Notes: generated by a model from the letters alone, not told the origin. Counted from the first letter of the stretch, positions 1-6,836 are shown. The stretch is DNA of 6,932 nucleotides from Methanobacteriota archaeon (GCA_016207545.1 JACQPO010000091.1:1-6932); one strand, 5' to 3'. Translations and numbers: made by a program.

Positions 1-258
1 AACCTCGTGCCCGTCGACGGCCCCTTGGACCGCGTGGACGAGGCGATCCTCGTCGACCTGTCGTCCGCGTCGCGCATCGTGGACGAGGTCGCGCGGATGC
101 AGGGGTTGGCGGTGCTCGCTGCGGAGGCGCGGCTCGACCGGCTCCGCCGACGAGATTTCGCGCGGATCGCGTCCCTCGCGCTCGACAACCAGGGACGGCC
201 AAACGTCACGTACGCGCGCACGGGACGGCCCTTGGCCGAGATCGTTAGCCTCATGTGA
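1..258 (+). CDS. C-terminal part of an unrecognised protein
   Basis: An open frame runs from the window edge to a TGA at 256-258 and gives 85 residues. A GTG at 7 could serve as a start, but the frame is open to the edge, so I take this as the 3' end of a longer gene. The segment is soluble-looking and mixed alpha/beta, with no membrane span. It has a hydrophobic strand-like stretch (AILVDLSS, about residues 14-21), then an Arg/Ala-rich helix, and ends in YARTGRPLAEIVSLM. Codons are GC-rich at third positions, like the other genes here, which supports real coding. I do not recognise the family and assign no function. It points towards the tRNA gene and RND gene, with which it converges. Confidence 0.6.
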   Translation, partial: NLVPVDGPLDRVDEAILVDLSSASRIVDEVARMQGLAVLAAEARLDRLRRRDFARIASLALDNQGRPNVTYARTGRPLAEIVSLM

Positions 259-389
259 GGACACGCGCGCGTTTGCCTGGACCGCCGGTGACCTTATCCA
301 TGCCGTCGCGCGAGGCCGCATCCTCGCCCTGGATCCACCGCACACGCGCCCGGCCCGCGGGGCCGAAACGCTGAGTCTCCGGTAGCGAG

Positions 390-427
390 CGAAGTCGAAC
401 GATCTGCCTCGGCCCCGATCGACTTCG
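390..427. repeat. Perfect 9-bp inverted repeat in the gap before the tRNA gene
   Basis: CGAAGTCGA at 390-398 is exactly complementary to TCGACTTCG at 419-427, around a 20-nt loop. The loop edges also carry GATC at 401-404 and 417-420, which could form an alternative pairing. The repeat lies in the 212-bp non-coding gap 259-470, between the end of the first gene and the 3' end of the oppositely oriented tRNA gene. It is therefore downstream of both transcription units. It could be a transcript-end structure or a protein-binding site. No T-tract follows on either strand, so a standard intrinsic terminator is not supported. I see nothing else in this gap. Confidence 0.4.
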
Positions 428-470
428 ACCGCGAAAGGTAAGTCGCCGAACGTCGACGTGGTGAGGACTA

Positions 471-554
471 CGCGGGGAGGGGGATTTGAACCCCCGGGCG
501 CTTTCGCGCACTGGATTAGCAATCCAGCGCCTTACCAGGCTGGGCCATCCCCGC
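471..554 (-). tRNA. tRNA-Ser (anticodon GCT)
   Basis: The reverse complement folds into a complete class II tRNA of 84 nt that reads AGC/AGU serine codons. The 7-bp acceptor stem GCGGGGA/TCCCCGC occupies 548-554 and 472-478. The D-arm is GCC/GGC with the conserved GG in its loop. The anticodon stem CTGGA/TCCAG encloses loop TTGCTAA, with anticodon GCT at 518-520. A long variable arm (GCGC-GAAA-GCGC) is typical of tRNA-Ser. The T-stem GGGGG/CCCCC encloses loop TTCAAAT (484-490). The discriminator base is G (471), as seryl-tRNA synthetases prefer. CCA is not encoded and must be added after transcription. No intron is seen. The gene sits 47 bp downstream of the RND gene on the same strand but appears to have its own promoter. 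Bases 57 and 58 of the T-loop are both A, the positions that archaeal TrmI methylates. Confidence 0.97.
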
Positions 555-581
555 GCGACCGCGACGGATGCGATGACCCTC

Positions 582-597
582 CATAAGGTTTCCGGAT
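582..597 (-). promoter_or_regulatory. Probable tRNA-Ser promoter (BRE plus TATA-like box)
   Basis: Read on the minus strand, the segment is CCGGAAACCTTATGG. A purine/A-rich BRE-like part (CGGAAA) is followed by an AT-rich box (CTTATG). The box centre lies about 30 bp upstream of the mature tRNA 5' end at 554, where an archaeal TATA box is expected for a tRNA with a few extra 5' bases. It is the most AT-rich patch between the tRNA and the RND stop codon at 602-604. The call rests on position and composition only. Confidence 0.45.
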
Positions 598-601
598 TCG
601 T

Positions 602-3600
602 TCACGCCTTCGGATCGACGGGCTCCCCCCTTCGTACGCGTTGCAACCGCCCGGGGGCCCACCAGTTGTACTTCCCCGCGAGGACCATGATCGCGGGGAC
701 GAGGTAGATCCGCACGACGGAGGAGTCGAGAAGGATCGCGAACGCGAGGGCGAAGCCGATCTCCTTCAGGATGGGGAGCGGGCTGATCAGGAGCGTGGCG
801 AATGCTCCCGCCATGATGATGCCGCACGCGGACACGATGCCGCCCGTCCGGGTCACGGACTCGAGGATCGCGTCCCGGTCCGTCTTGCCCTTCGCGACCT
901 CCTCCCGAACGCGGGTGATGATGAAGATATCGTAGTCCATCCCGAGCCCCATGGCCATCACGAACAGGAAGAGGGGGAGAACAAAGAACACGTCGAGGCC
1001 GAGCCAAACCTGGAACAAGATACTTGTGACGGCGAGAGTCCACGCGATGCTCAGCAGAATCGTGAGGATGGCGCGGAGGGGAATGAGGACGGAGCCGAGG
1101 ACCAGGAGGAGGACGAAGAACAGACCGATGACGACGATCGCCGCCATCACCTGCAGGTCGCGGTTCGTGCTGTCTCGCAAATCGTTCAAGATTGGGCTCA
1201 CGCCGCCGAGGAACAAGCTGGCGGCCCGCAGCTCCGGTTCGTCGCCGCGGATCACTGCCAACGTCGCAGACAGTCCGTCGATCGCCTCGACCGCCTCGCG
1301 GGAGAACGCGGGGTACGAGAGGACGATCGTCATCCGCACCGTGCGGTCGTCCTCGCCGATGAACGGTCGCATCGCGGCGACGAGCGAGGCGCGTTGGGCG
1401 GGTGGCATCGCGTTCAGGTTGCGGTAGTCGATCGCGGTGCCCTGCGGGTTTGTGGGGCCCTCGACAGTCCGAACCGCGGCTTCGGCCTCCACGCGCGCCG
1501 TCAGTTCTCGGATGGCGTCAAGCGGCGGCACCGACACGTTCCCGTCCGCGAGCAATACGGGGTCCCGGAACTGGACGACGAGGATGGTCGGGAACAGGAA
1601 GCCTTCCCCGAAGGCGCCCGCAATTGCGTCGATTCCCTGTTGGGACTCCGTCGGCGGCAAACCCTCGGAGAGGTCGAAGGTCGGCCGGTCCGTGAGCACG
1701 AGGTACGTCGCGGGAATCGTGATGAGGATCGCCGCGAGGACCACGGCCTTGGCGCGTCGGATTGCGAACCCGGAGGCGCGCCGGAAGTACCGCTCCCCGC
1801 GCGTGAATTCCCCCTTCGCGCGCACCTTGGCGGTCTTCCGCGAGGGCCAGAACGCGCGGGTGCCCACGAGCATGAGGATGGCGGGGATGAATGTGAGCGC
1901 GAGGCCCAAGGCTACGGCGACCGCGAAGCCGACGGTGAGGCCCATGCCCTGCACGAACGGGAACGAGCCCAAGGAGAGGGCGAAGAAGGCGATGAGGACG
2001 GCGCCGCCGCTCGTGGCCACGGATTCGCCCGCCCAGATGACCGCGTTCCCGACCGCCTGCTTTTGCTCTTTGCCCTCGCGCCGCTCGTCCCGGTACCGGG
2101 ACACGAGGAAGATGCTGTAGTCCGTGCCGATCGCGAGCAACACTGTTTGAAGGACGGCGATGACGGTGAAGTGTATATCGAACAGATACACCGCGACGAG
2201 ATAGACGAAGAGGTTCGCGACGAGAAGGGCGATCGCGATCGTCAGGATGGGAAGGCCGGGGGACACGACGGATCGGAAGTACAGGCCGATGAGGACGACG
2301 ACGAGGACGATCGTAGCCACGAACTCCGCGCCGCTTTCGAGAAGGAACTCTTGGTCCACGTCGAGCGGGGCGCTACCCGTGACGTACACCTGCGCGTCGC
2401 TGGCGTAAGCGGCCTGCACGCGCGCCACGAGGTCGCGAATGACCAGGACGTTCTCTACGATCGGCATCCGACGGTCCTCGTCCACGAACCGAGGGTCCCG
2501 GGCGAACGCGTAGTTCATCAGCAGGATCGTTCTGTCCTCGCTCACGAAGAATCGTGTGACGTCGACGGAGAACAGGAGGGGCGTGTCGAATATGCTGTAC
2601 CGCAAGGACTCCTCCTTTGCGAAGGCGCGCAGCTCTGCCTCGATGACGGGGTCGTCCAGGTCCCGGTACAGATCCTCAAAGAAGCGGAGGTCCGCGACGC
2701 CGAGCGGCTCGAAGACAGACAGGGCGTACGCCTCGACGAGCGCGGGGTCGCCGAAGTTCGTCACGTCGAACGTGCCGAGCATCCCGAGTTGGAACAGGCG
2801 CTGCTCGGGCGAGAACAGGTCCGTCCCCGGCGGCGTGCTCAAGAACGCGGGAAGGGTCTGCGCGACGACGGTCTCCGCCCTTTCGTTTGGCGGGAAGAAC
2901 ATCATGGATGCGTTCGACCACGAGGCACTCCAGCCTTGGTAGAACGTCTGGAAGGACGCGTTCGCCCAGAACTGGGCCTCTGACGGCAACGCGTTGGCGA
3001 TGTACGCCTCTGTCGCGGCTTTCGCGGTCTCGTTCTGGAACGGGGGCGGGGTTTGCATCCACGCGCCGAGGAAGACCGCGGGGAGGCCCCAGTAGACGCC
3101 AGCCGCGGACTGCGTGAACAAGACCTGCTGGTGCACGGGTCCGTTAAAGTTCGCCGCAAGCTCGTAGGCGTACGAAGCGTACGCGCCGTAGATCGTCGCG
3201 TTGGAAGGGTCCTCGAGGAACTCGATTCTCCGTTCGACTCCCAATGTGTCCCCGCTGCGAAGGGTGAGTGTCGTCTCCTCGCCTTCGTCAAGCTCCGATG
3301 CCGCCACAATCGCATCGTGGAGGTCCTCCACAAAGTCTCGGTACGGCTGCACGGTCACGTCCTCGGCGACCAAGACGACTGTGGCCGTGCTGTTCGCAAG
3401 TGCTATGGGGAACTGCTCTTCCACGATGCGCTGGGCCTTTGCGGACTCCGTGTCCTCGGGCAGCGTAAAGGTGAACGTGATTACGTCCTGCGAGCGCCAA
3501 ACTTGGTTTGCGAAGATGGCGGCGGCGAAGACCAGCAACCACACGATGACGAGCAACCGTGGCCGCTTCGTGACGAGGCCCGCGAACCAGCGAAAGATCG

Positions 3601-3634
3601 CGTAGCCTTCGACGGAGGCGCGTCCCATGGCCAC
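602..3634 (-). CDS. RND superfamily (MMPL/HAE3-like) membrane exporter with enlarged first ectodomain
   Basis: This 1010-residue integral membrane protein of the RND superfamily probably uses an ion gradient to export lipids or other hydrophobic compounds. The sequence does not identify the substrate. The topology is the duplicated RND plan: TM1 near 27-47, a large outer domain about 48-430, TM2-TM6 about 435-600, TM7 about 631-650, a second outer domain about 651-823, and TM8-TM12 to about 990. Each half has the family's membrane Asp-Tyr motif in TM4/TM10: GTDY with D505-Y506 and GMDYD with D900-Y901. The C-terminus VPAIMVLAGKYNWW is typical of MMPL proteins. The first outer domain (about 385 residues) is roughly twice the second (about 175) and is rich in Phe, Tyr and Trp. 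Six N-X-S/T sequons all fall in predicted outer domains. The start is GTG at 3634 or ATG at 3628; a TTTAAA box about 27 bp upstream suggests a leaderless mRNA beginning at or next to the start codon. No membrane-fusion or outer-membrane partner lies beside it. Confidence 0.9.
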   Translation of the reverse strand: MAMGRASVEGYAIFRWFAGLVTKRPRLLVIVWLLVFAAAIFANQVWRSQDVITFTFTLPEDTESAKAQRIVEEQFPIALANSTATVVLVAEDVTVQPYRDFVEDLHDAIVAASELDEGEETTLTLRSGDTLGVERRIEFLEDPSNATIYGAYASYAYELAANFNGPVHQQVLFTQSAAGVYWGLPAVFLGAWMQTPPPFQNETAKAATEAYIANALPSEAQFWANASFQTFYQGWSASWSNASMMFFPPNERAETVVAQTLPAFLSTPPGTDLFSPEQRLFQLGMLGTFDVTNFGDPALVEAYALSVFEPLGVADLRFFEDLYRDLDDPVIEAELRAFAKEESLRYSIFDTPLLFSVDVTRFFVSEDRTILLMNYAFARDPRFVDEDRRMPIVENVLVIRDLVARVQAAYASDAQVYVTGSAPLDVDQEFLLESGAEFVATIVLVVVLIGLYFRSVVSPGLPILTIAIALLVANLFVYLVAVYLFDIHFTVIAVLQTVLLAIGTDYSIFLVSRYRDERREGKEQKQAVGNAVIWAGESVATSGGAVLIAFFALSLGSFPFVQGMGLTVGFAVAVALGLALTFIPAILMLVGTRAFWPSRKTAKVRAKGEFTRGERYFRRASGFAIRRAKAVVLAAILITIPATYLVLTDRPTFDLSEGLPPTESQQGIDAIAGAFGEGFLFPTILVVQFRDPVLLADGNVSVPPLDAIRELTARVEAEAAVRTVEGPTNPQGTAIDYRNLNAMPPAQRASLVAAMRPFIGEDDRTVRMTIVLSYPAFSREAVEAIDGLSATLAVIRGDEPELRAASLFLGGVSPILNDLRDSTNRDLQVMAAIVVIGLFFVLLLVLGSVLIPLRAILTILLSIAWTLAVTSILFQVWLGLDVFFVLPLFLFVMAMGLGMDYDIFIITRVREEVAKGKTDRDAILESVTRTGGIVSACGIIMAGAFATLLISPLPILKEIGFALAFAILLDSSVVRIYLVPAIMVLAGKYNWWAPGRLQRVRRGEPVDPKA

Positions 3635-3654
3635 CTGGGCCGCTGGAATTGAGC

Positions 3655-3670
3655 GCCTCGTTTAAACCTA
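3655..3670. promoter_or_regulatory. TATA-like box between the divergent RND and RNase J-like genes
   Basis: TTTAAA at 3661-3666 is the only AT-rich hexamer in the gap between the RND start (3634) and the probable nuclease start (3742). Its centre is about 29 bp from the RND GTG, so minus-strand transcription would begin at about 3637 and yield an essentially leaderless mRNA. Because the core is self-complementary, it could also direct plus-strand initiation near 3690, giving a leader of about 50 nt for the nuclease. No second box is evident for the plus strand. Direction and use are inferred from spacing. Confidence 0.5.
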
Positions 3671-3741
3671 TGGGCACCCCCTGCGTTTCGTCGGCGTCCC
3701 CACCCGAAGGCTCAAGAAGCTCGCCGCCCCATGTGCGCGCG

Positions 3742-5103
3742 GTGAGGGATATCGTCCAGCTCACGTTTCACGGAGGGGTGCGGGAGATCGGCGGGAACAA
3801 GATCCTGCTCGAAGACCGCAACGCCCACCTGTGGCTCGACATGGGCCAATCGTTCTCGTTCGGCAAGGACTTCTTCGTCGACCCATACCTGAACGCCCGC
3901 CATCGCTTCGGACTGAGGGACTACTTCGCCCTCGACCTGATGCCGAAGATCCGGGGCCTGTATTCGGAGGACGCCCTCGCGCCCACGGACTTCCCGTACG
4001 ACGACCCGCGGTTCTCCGGGATTGCAATCTCCCACATCCACTTCGACCACATCAACCACCTGCGGTTCGTGGACCCACACATCGCCGTGTTCCTCGGCGA
4101 GGGCACGCGGATTATGCTCGACTCGTGGATGACGACGTCCCAGCGGTCGATGGACCTCGGGGAGCACGCGTGGAAGACGTTCCGCACGGGCCGTTCAATC
4201 GGGGTCGACGGCCTTGAGATCGAACCGATCCATGTGGACCACTCTGCGCCCGCCGCGTACGGCTTCCTCGTCCACACGTCGAAGGGCACGATTGCGTATA
4301 CGGGGGACCTGCGCCGCCACGGACCTCACGCGCAGATGACCGACGATTTCGTGGCGGCGGCAAAGGAGGCGAAGCCGATTGCCCTCGTCACGGAGGGGAC
4401 GCGCGTGGCGCCGGAGGAACGCCGTCAGCAGTTCACGGAGGCGCAGGTCCGCGAAGAGGCGCCGAAGGTCGTGAACGCGGCGAAGGGGAAGCTCGTCCTC
4501 CTTACGTTCTACCCGAGGGACGTGGATCGGATCAAGACGTTCCACTCGGTGGCGCAAGAGACGGGTCGACAGTTCGTCTTGAGCGCGAAGACCGCGCACC
4601 TCCTGTGGTCGATGAAGCGGGACACGCGGATCGCGGTGCCCGACGTGGAGCGGGACCCGAACATCCTCGTGTACTTCCGCCAGCTCGCGAAGGAGGAATC
4701 GTGGGAGAAGGACTTCAAGGCGAAGGTCGCGTCGAGGGCGGTGGACGCGACGTACGTGAACCGCCACCAGGGCGAGCTCATGCTCCAGTTGGACTTCTAC
4801 CAGCTCCCGGAGCTCGTCGACTTGAAGCCCGCGCCCGGGAGCCCGTTCATCCACTCGAAGAGCGAGCCGTTCGACGAGGAGGACGTGGAGGCGGCCGTGC
4901 GGGACAACTGGCTGAAGTGGTTCCAGCTCGAGCACGTGCAGCTGCACGCGAGCGGGCACTGTAGCCTCGCGGAGATGAAGGATCTTGTGAGATCGATCAA
5001 TCCGAAGGCGGTGATCCCCGTGCACACGGAGCACCCGGACCTGTTCACGTCGTTCGGCCCGCCGGTCCTGCAGCCAGAGCCGCGTGGAACCCTTTCGGTG
5101 TGA
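3742..5103 (+). CDS. RNase J-like metallo-beta-lactamase/beta-CASP ribonuclease
   Basis: The 453-residue product (numbered from GTG 3742) has the complete metal-binding set of an MBL-fold hydrolase plus beta-CASP signatures, so it is probably a zinc-dependent cytoplasmic RNA nuclease. Motif 1 is LWLDMG. Motif 2 is SHIHFDH, with H98, H100, D102 and H103. Motif 3 is HVDHSAPAAYGF, with H167. Motif 4 is AYTGDL, with D189. The beta-CASP acidic motif A is VTEGT, with E218. The C-terminal part has HASGH (H402, H406) and IPVHTEH (H428), as in the RNA-metabolising MBL C-terminal motif. The conserved N-terminus LTFHGGVREIGGNKILLED matches archaeal relatives and supports the GTG at 3742. The frame is open upstream to TTG 3649 and ATG 3670, but the extra 31 residues are Ser/Pro-rich and unlike a family N-terminus. 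No good Shine-Dalgarno site precedes any candidate start. It is divergent from the RND gene and converges with the four-TM gene across 47 bp. Endo- or 5'-exonuclease activity cannot be told from sequence. Confidence 0.9.
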   Translation: MRDIVQLTFHGGVREIGGNKILLEDRNAHLWLDMGQSFSFGKDFFVDPYLNARHRFGLRDYFALDLMPKIRGLYSEDALAPTDFPYDDPRFSGIAISHIHFDHINHLRFVDPHIAVFLGEGTRIMLDSWMTTSQRSMDLGEHAWKTFRTGRSIGVDGLEIEPIHVDHSAPAAYGFLVHTSKGTIAYTGDLRRHGPHAQMTDDFVAAAKEAKPIALVTEGTRVAPEERRQQFTEAQVREEAPKVVNAAKGKLVLLTFYPRDVDRIKTFHSVAQETGRQFVLSAKTAHLLWSMKRDTRIAVPDVERDPNILVYFRQLAKEESWEKDFKAKVASRAVDATYVNRHQGELMLQLDFYQLPELVDLKPAPGSPFIHSKSEPFDEEDVEAAVRDNWLKWFQLEHVQLHASGHCSLAEMKDLVRSINPKAVIPVHTEHPDLFTSFGPPVLQPEPRGTLSV

Positions 5104-5150
5104 AGCGGTTGCCTTGAAGCAGGCGACTTCGAAGCCTCCGAATCTCGTTC

Positions 5151-5696
5151 CTAAGCGCGGGGTTCGCTATGGCCGGACTTGACCTGCGCTAGGCCCCACT
5201 TCTTTCCCTCGATGTAGGCCCGAATCGCTTCGCGCATCAGGAGGAAATACAGGACCAAAGGAGGAACGACAATGGCGATTCGGGTCCAGCCAAGAAACGG
5301 GAGCTTCGTCCAGAGGAGCCAAGTGAGGCCGGCGAAGAGCAACACTGCGGCGAAGATGTAGATGCCTATCGTGACGAGCGCATGCTCTATCTTCTCCGCG
5401 ATTCCCGCAGCTTCCGCCGCTGTCAGGAACAGCGCCGCGCTGGCCAGGAGCGACACCAGCAGGGGAGCGCTTGAAGGAAGGTCGTTCTGGAAGAACCCGA
5501 TAGCGAATATCATCGTCATGAACGAGAATCCGCACAAGCCTGCCCCCTTGGCCGCGATTCTCAGCAGATCATCTTTCTTTTTCGCTTCGATGGGGGCTTG
5601 CCACCAGTGCTTGGGCGCGCTCGGACTCGCGGAGGTAGCCGTGATAGGCCGCAACAGGTCAAGGCAACTTAAAAGCAGCGGCATGACCCGTCTCAT
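5151..5696 (-). CDS. Small four-TM membrane protein of unknown function
   Basis: The 181-residue product has a hydrophilic N-terminal part (about 16-50, with WWQAPIEAKKKDD), four predicted membrane helices at about 51-70, 78-99, 107-129 and 138-156, and a basic, polar tail (YIEGKKWGL...GHSEPRA). Lys and Arg flank several helices. No enzyme or transporter motif is recognisable, and I do not know the family. The ATG at 5696 is my choice; ATG 5684 is an alternative. The frame stays open far upstream, but that stretch lies antisense-frame within trmI and is a shadow. The gene begins 41 bp after the trmI stop on the same strand without a clear promoter in between, so it may be cotranscribed. A TTTTAAG box lies at about 5668-5674, but no good start codon follows at the right distance. 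Base composition here is visibly less GC-rich than in the flanking genes, so the gene may be lineage-specific or acquired. Confidence 0.7.
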   Translation of the reverse strand: MRRVMPLLLSCLDLLRPITATSASPSAPKHWWQAPIEAKKKDDLLRIAAKGAGLCGFSFMTMIFAIGFFQNDLPSSAPLLVSLLASAALFLTAAEAAGIAEKIEHALVTIGIYIFAAVLLFAGLTWLLWTKLPFLGWTRIAIVVPPLVLYFLLMREAIRAYIEGKKWGLAQVKSGHSEPRA

Positions 5697-5737
5697 CGAG
5701 CGATTCCCTGACGCTGGTGGAGTCTGCGGTGGGGGTC

Positions 5738-6499
5738 TCAAGCCGTCAAGAGCACCTTTCGCGCGAACGTAAGGTACCCTGTGTGGCCGAGCGCCGCGAA
5801 CGCAGGACGCACCCCCTGCTCCCGCACCTCCATCTCTCGCTCGATCAACTCGACCGTGCGCACCTCGATGAACCGCGCCTTCCGCAGCGCGAGGACAGTC
5901 TCCTTCACCTGTTCCATGTTCGGGGAGTACGAGGCGAAGTGGCCGCTTGGCTTCAGGGCATGGTGGGCCGCGGGCACCGCTTTCCACGGGTCGAGGATGT
6001 CGAGCACGACGGCGTCCGCGGGTCCATCCATTTCCTCGCGCACGTCGCCGAGCCGGAACTCGACTCGGTCCGCGAATCCCGCGCGCCGCACATTTTCCTG
6101 CGCAACCGTCAAGAAGTCCTCGCGGAGGTCGTACGAGATTACGCGCCCCTTCTCGCCAACAGCCCGCGCAAGCGCGATCGTGAGGGCGCCGCTTCCAGAG
6201 CCGCCCTCCACGACGGTGTCTCCGGGCTTCACGTCCGCATAGAAGAGCAGGAGCGCGGCATCTTTCGGGGTAATGATCTGCGCCCGGCGCTCGAGCGTAT
6301 CCGCGAAATCCTTCGCCGAGGCGCGAAGGACGAAGAACGACTGTCCCCCGATCGTGAGCACGCCGCCAAGGGAGGCGCGCAGCGTCTCCGCCTTCAGCAC
6401 GCCGAGCCCCCTGACGGAGACGGTCTCCCCGTCGATCGGTGCGAGCCATTTACGGCCGGCCTTGTCGAGGAGGACGACGCGCTCCATCGGGGAGTTCAT
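5738..6499 (-). CDS. trmI: tRNA (adenine-N1)-methyltransferase TrmI (m1A57/m1A58)
   Basis: The 253-residue product is a class I SAM-dependent methyltransferase of the TrmI/Trm61 family, which methylates N1 of A58 in the tRNA T-loop and, in archaea, also A57 as a step to 1-methylinosine. It normally works as a homotetramer in the cytoplasm. The N-terminal beta domain occupies about 1-75. The SAM-binding motif I is VVEGGSGSG (E98-G104), followed by GRVISYDLRED, whose acidic end should contact the SAM ribose. The active-site motif is VLDILDPW, with D167 and D170. The C-terminus EQGVRPAFAALGHTGYLTFARKV matches the family ending. The length equals that usual for archaeal TrmI. The start ATG 6499 is supported by GGGAG eight bases upstream; ATG 6487 is an internal alternative. 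The frame is open further upstream, but that sequence is non-coding in character. It is probably the first gene of an operon with the four-TM protein. Confidence 0.93.
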   Translation of the reverse strand: MNSPMERVVLLDKAGRKWLAPIDGETVSVRGLGVLKAETLRASLGGVLTIGGQSFFVLRASAKDFADTLERRAQIITPKDAALLLFYADVKPGDTVVEGGSGSGALTIALARAVGEKGRVISYDLREDFLTVAQENVRRAGFADRVEFRLGDVREEMDGPADAVVLDILDPWKAVPAAHHALKPSGHFASYSPNMEQVKETVLALRKARFIEVRTVELIEREMEVREQGVRPAFAALGHTGYLTFARKVLLTA

Positions 6500-6507
6500 C
6501 GCCGCAT

Positions 6508-6512
6508 CTCCC
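6508..6512 (-). promoter_or_regulatory. Shine-Dalgarno site of trmI
   Basis: On the minus strand GGGAG lies eight bases upstream of ATG 6499. It selects this ATG over the internal ATG at 6487 and over the open frame running upstream. It also shows that trmI has a 5' leader, unlike the RND gene. Confidence 0.65.
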
Positions 6513-6585
6513 TTAAGGCTACGCCAATGGAACGCGTGAGACGACGCGCGTGACGTCCGACGGACAGAGAGGTTCAGACCGGGAA

Positions 6586-6595
6586 CAATTAAGTA
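6586..6595. promoter_or_regulatory. TATA-like box between divergent trmI and isocitrate lyase genes
   Basis: CAATTAAGTA is the clearest AT-rich patch in the 353-bp gap 6500-6852. Read on the minus strand (TACTTAATTG), it would place trmI initiation near 6563 and give a leader of about 64 nt. Read on the plus strand, it would start near 6617 and give isocitrate lyase a leader of about 235 nt. No closer TATA-like box for the plus-strand gene is visible in the GC-rich stretch after it. Assignment is by spacing and composition. Confidence 0.4.
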
Positions 6596-6625
6596 GGCCG
6601 TGGGACTTCGGGGGCTCAGACGGAC

Positions 6626-6827
6626 GTCGACGGCCGCGGCACCGGTAAGGGCGGGCGAACGTCGGTTCCCCGTTGCGGCCCGGGACGTCGTCCATTGAGG
6701 ACCGGCTGGGACGCGGGTCCGTGGGTGACGCCATGACGGGCAGCGCGGGGAACGGAGAGTCCGCAGAGGGCCGTCGCGTTTTCCACCCCCGTTCTCCCCA
6801 GCCCGGCCTCCGAGGACACCGTCGGAC
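6626..6827. repeat. Nested inverted repeats in the leader region of isocitrate lyase
   Basis: Three complementary pairs are arranged concentrically in a non-coding stretch with no credible ORF. The outer pair is 6626-6633 with 6819-6827 (8 bp, one bulged G). The middle pair is 6697-6710 with 6797-6810: GAGG/CCTC, CCGG/CCGG and CTGGG/CCCAG, 13 bp with one bulged base on each side. The inner pair is 6747-6755 with 6789-6799 (GGGG/CCCC and AACGG/CCGTT, two-base bulge). The inner and middle pairs share three bases (6797-6799), so they compete at the junction. The structure ends about 10 bp before the ribosome binding site. It could be a cis-regulatory leader, a separate small RNA, or a by-product of high GC. 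I could not match it to SRP RNA, RNase P RNA or a known riboswitch. Confidence 0.4.
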
Positions 6828-6836
6828 CGAAACACC

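Noticed and set aside
251..511. An 86-codon minus-strand ORF
   Set aside because: It overlaps the tRNA gene and has a low-complexity basic translation, so coding is unlikely.
641..2983. A 780-codon open frame on the plus strand, antisense to the RND gene
   Set aside because: Its translation is dominated by Asp, Glu, Arg and His in low-complexity runs with no domain, while the minus strand gives a full RND protein. It is a by-product of GC-rich codon use.
5104..5150. Bidirectional terminator between the convergent nuclease and four-TM genes
   Set aside because: Only a weak 6-bp hairpin (5109-5114 with 5121-5126) is present, with no T-tract on either strand.
5697..6449. Upstream extension of the four-TM protein frame to 432 residues
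   Set aside because: The extension lies in another frame of trmI and is Arg/Gly/Ala-rich without family likeness. The hydrophobic protein only begins near 5696.
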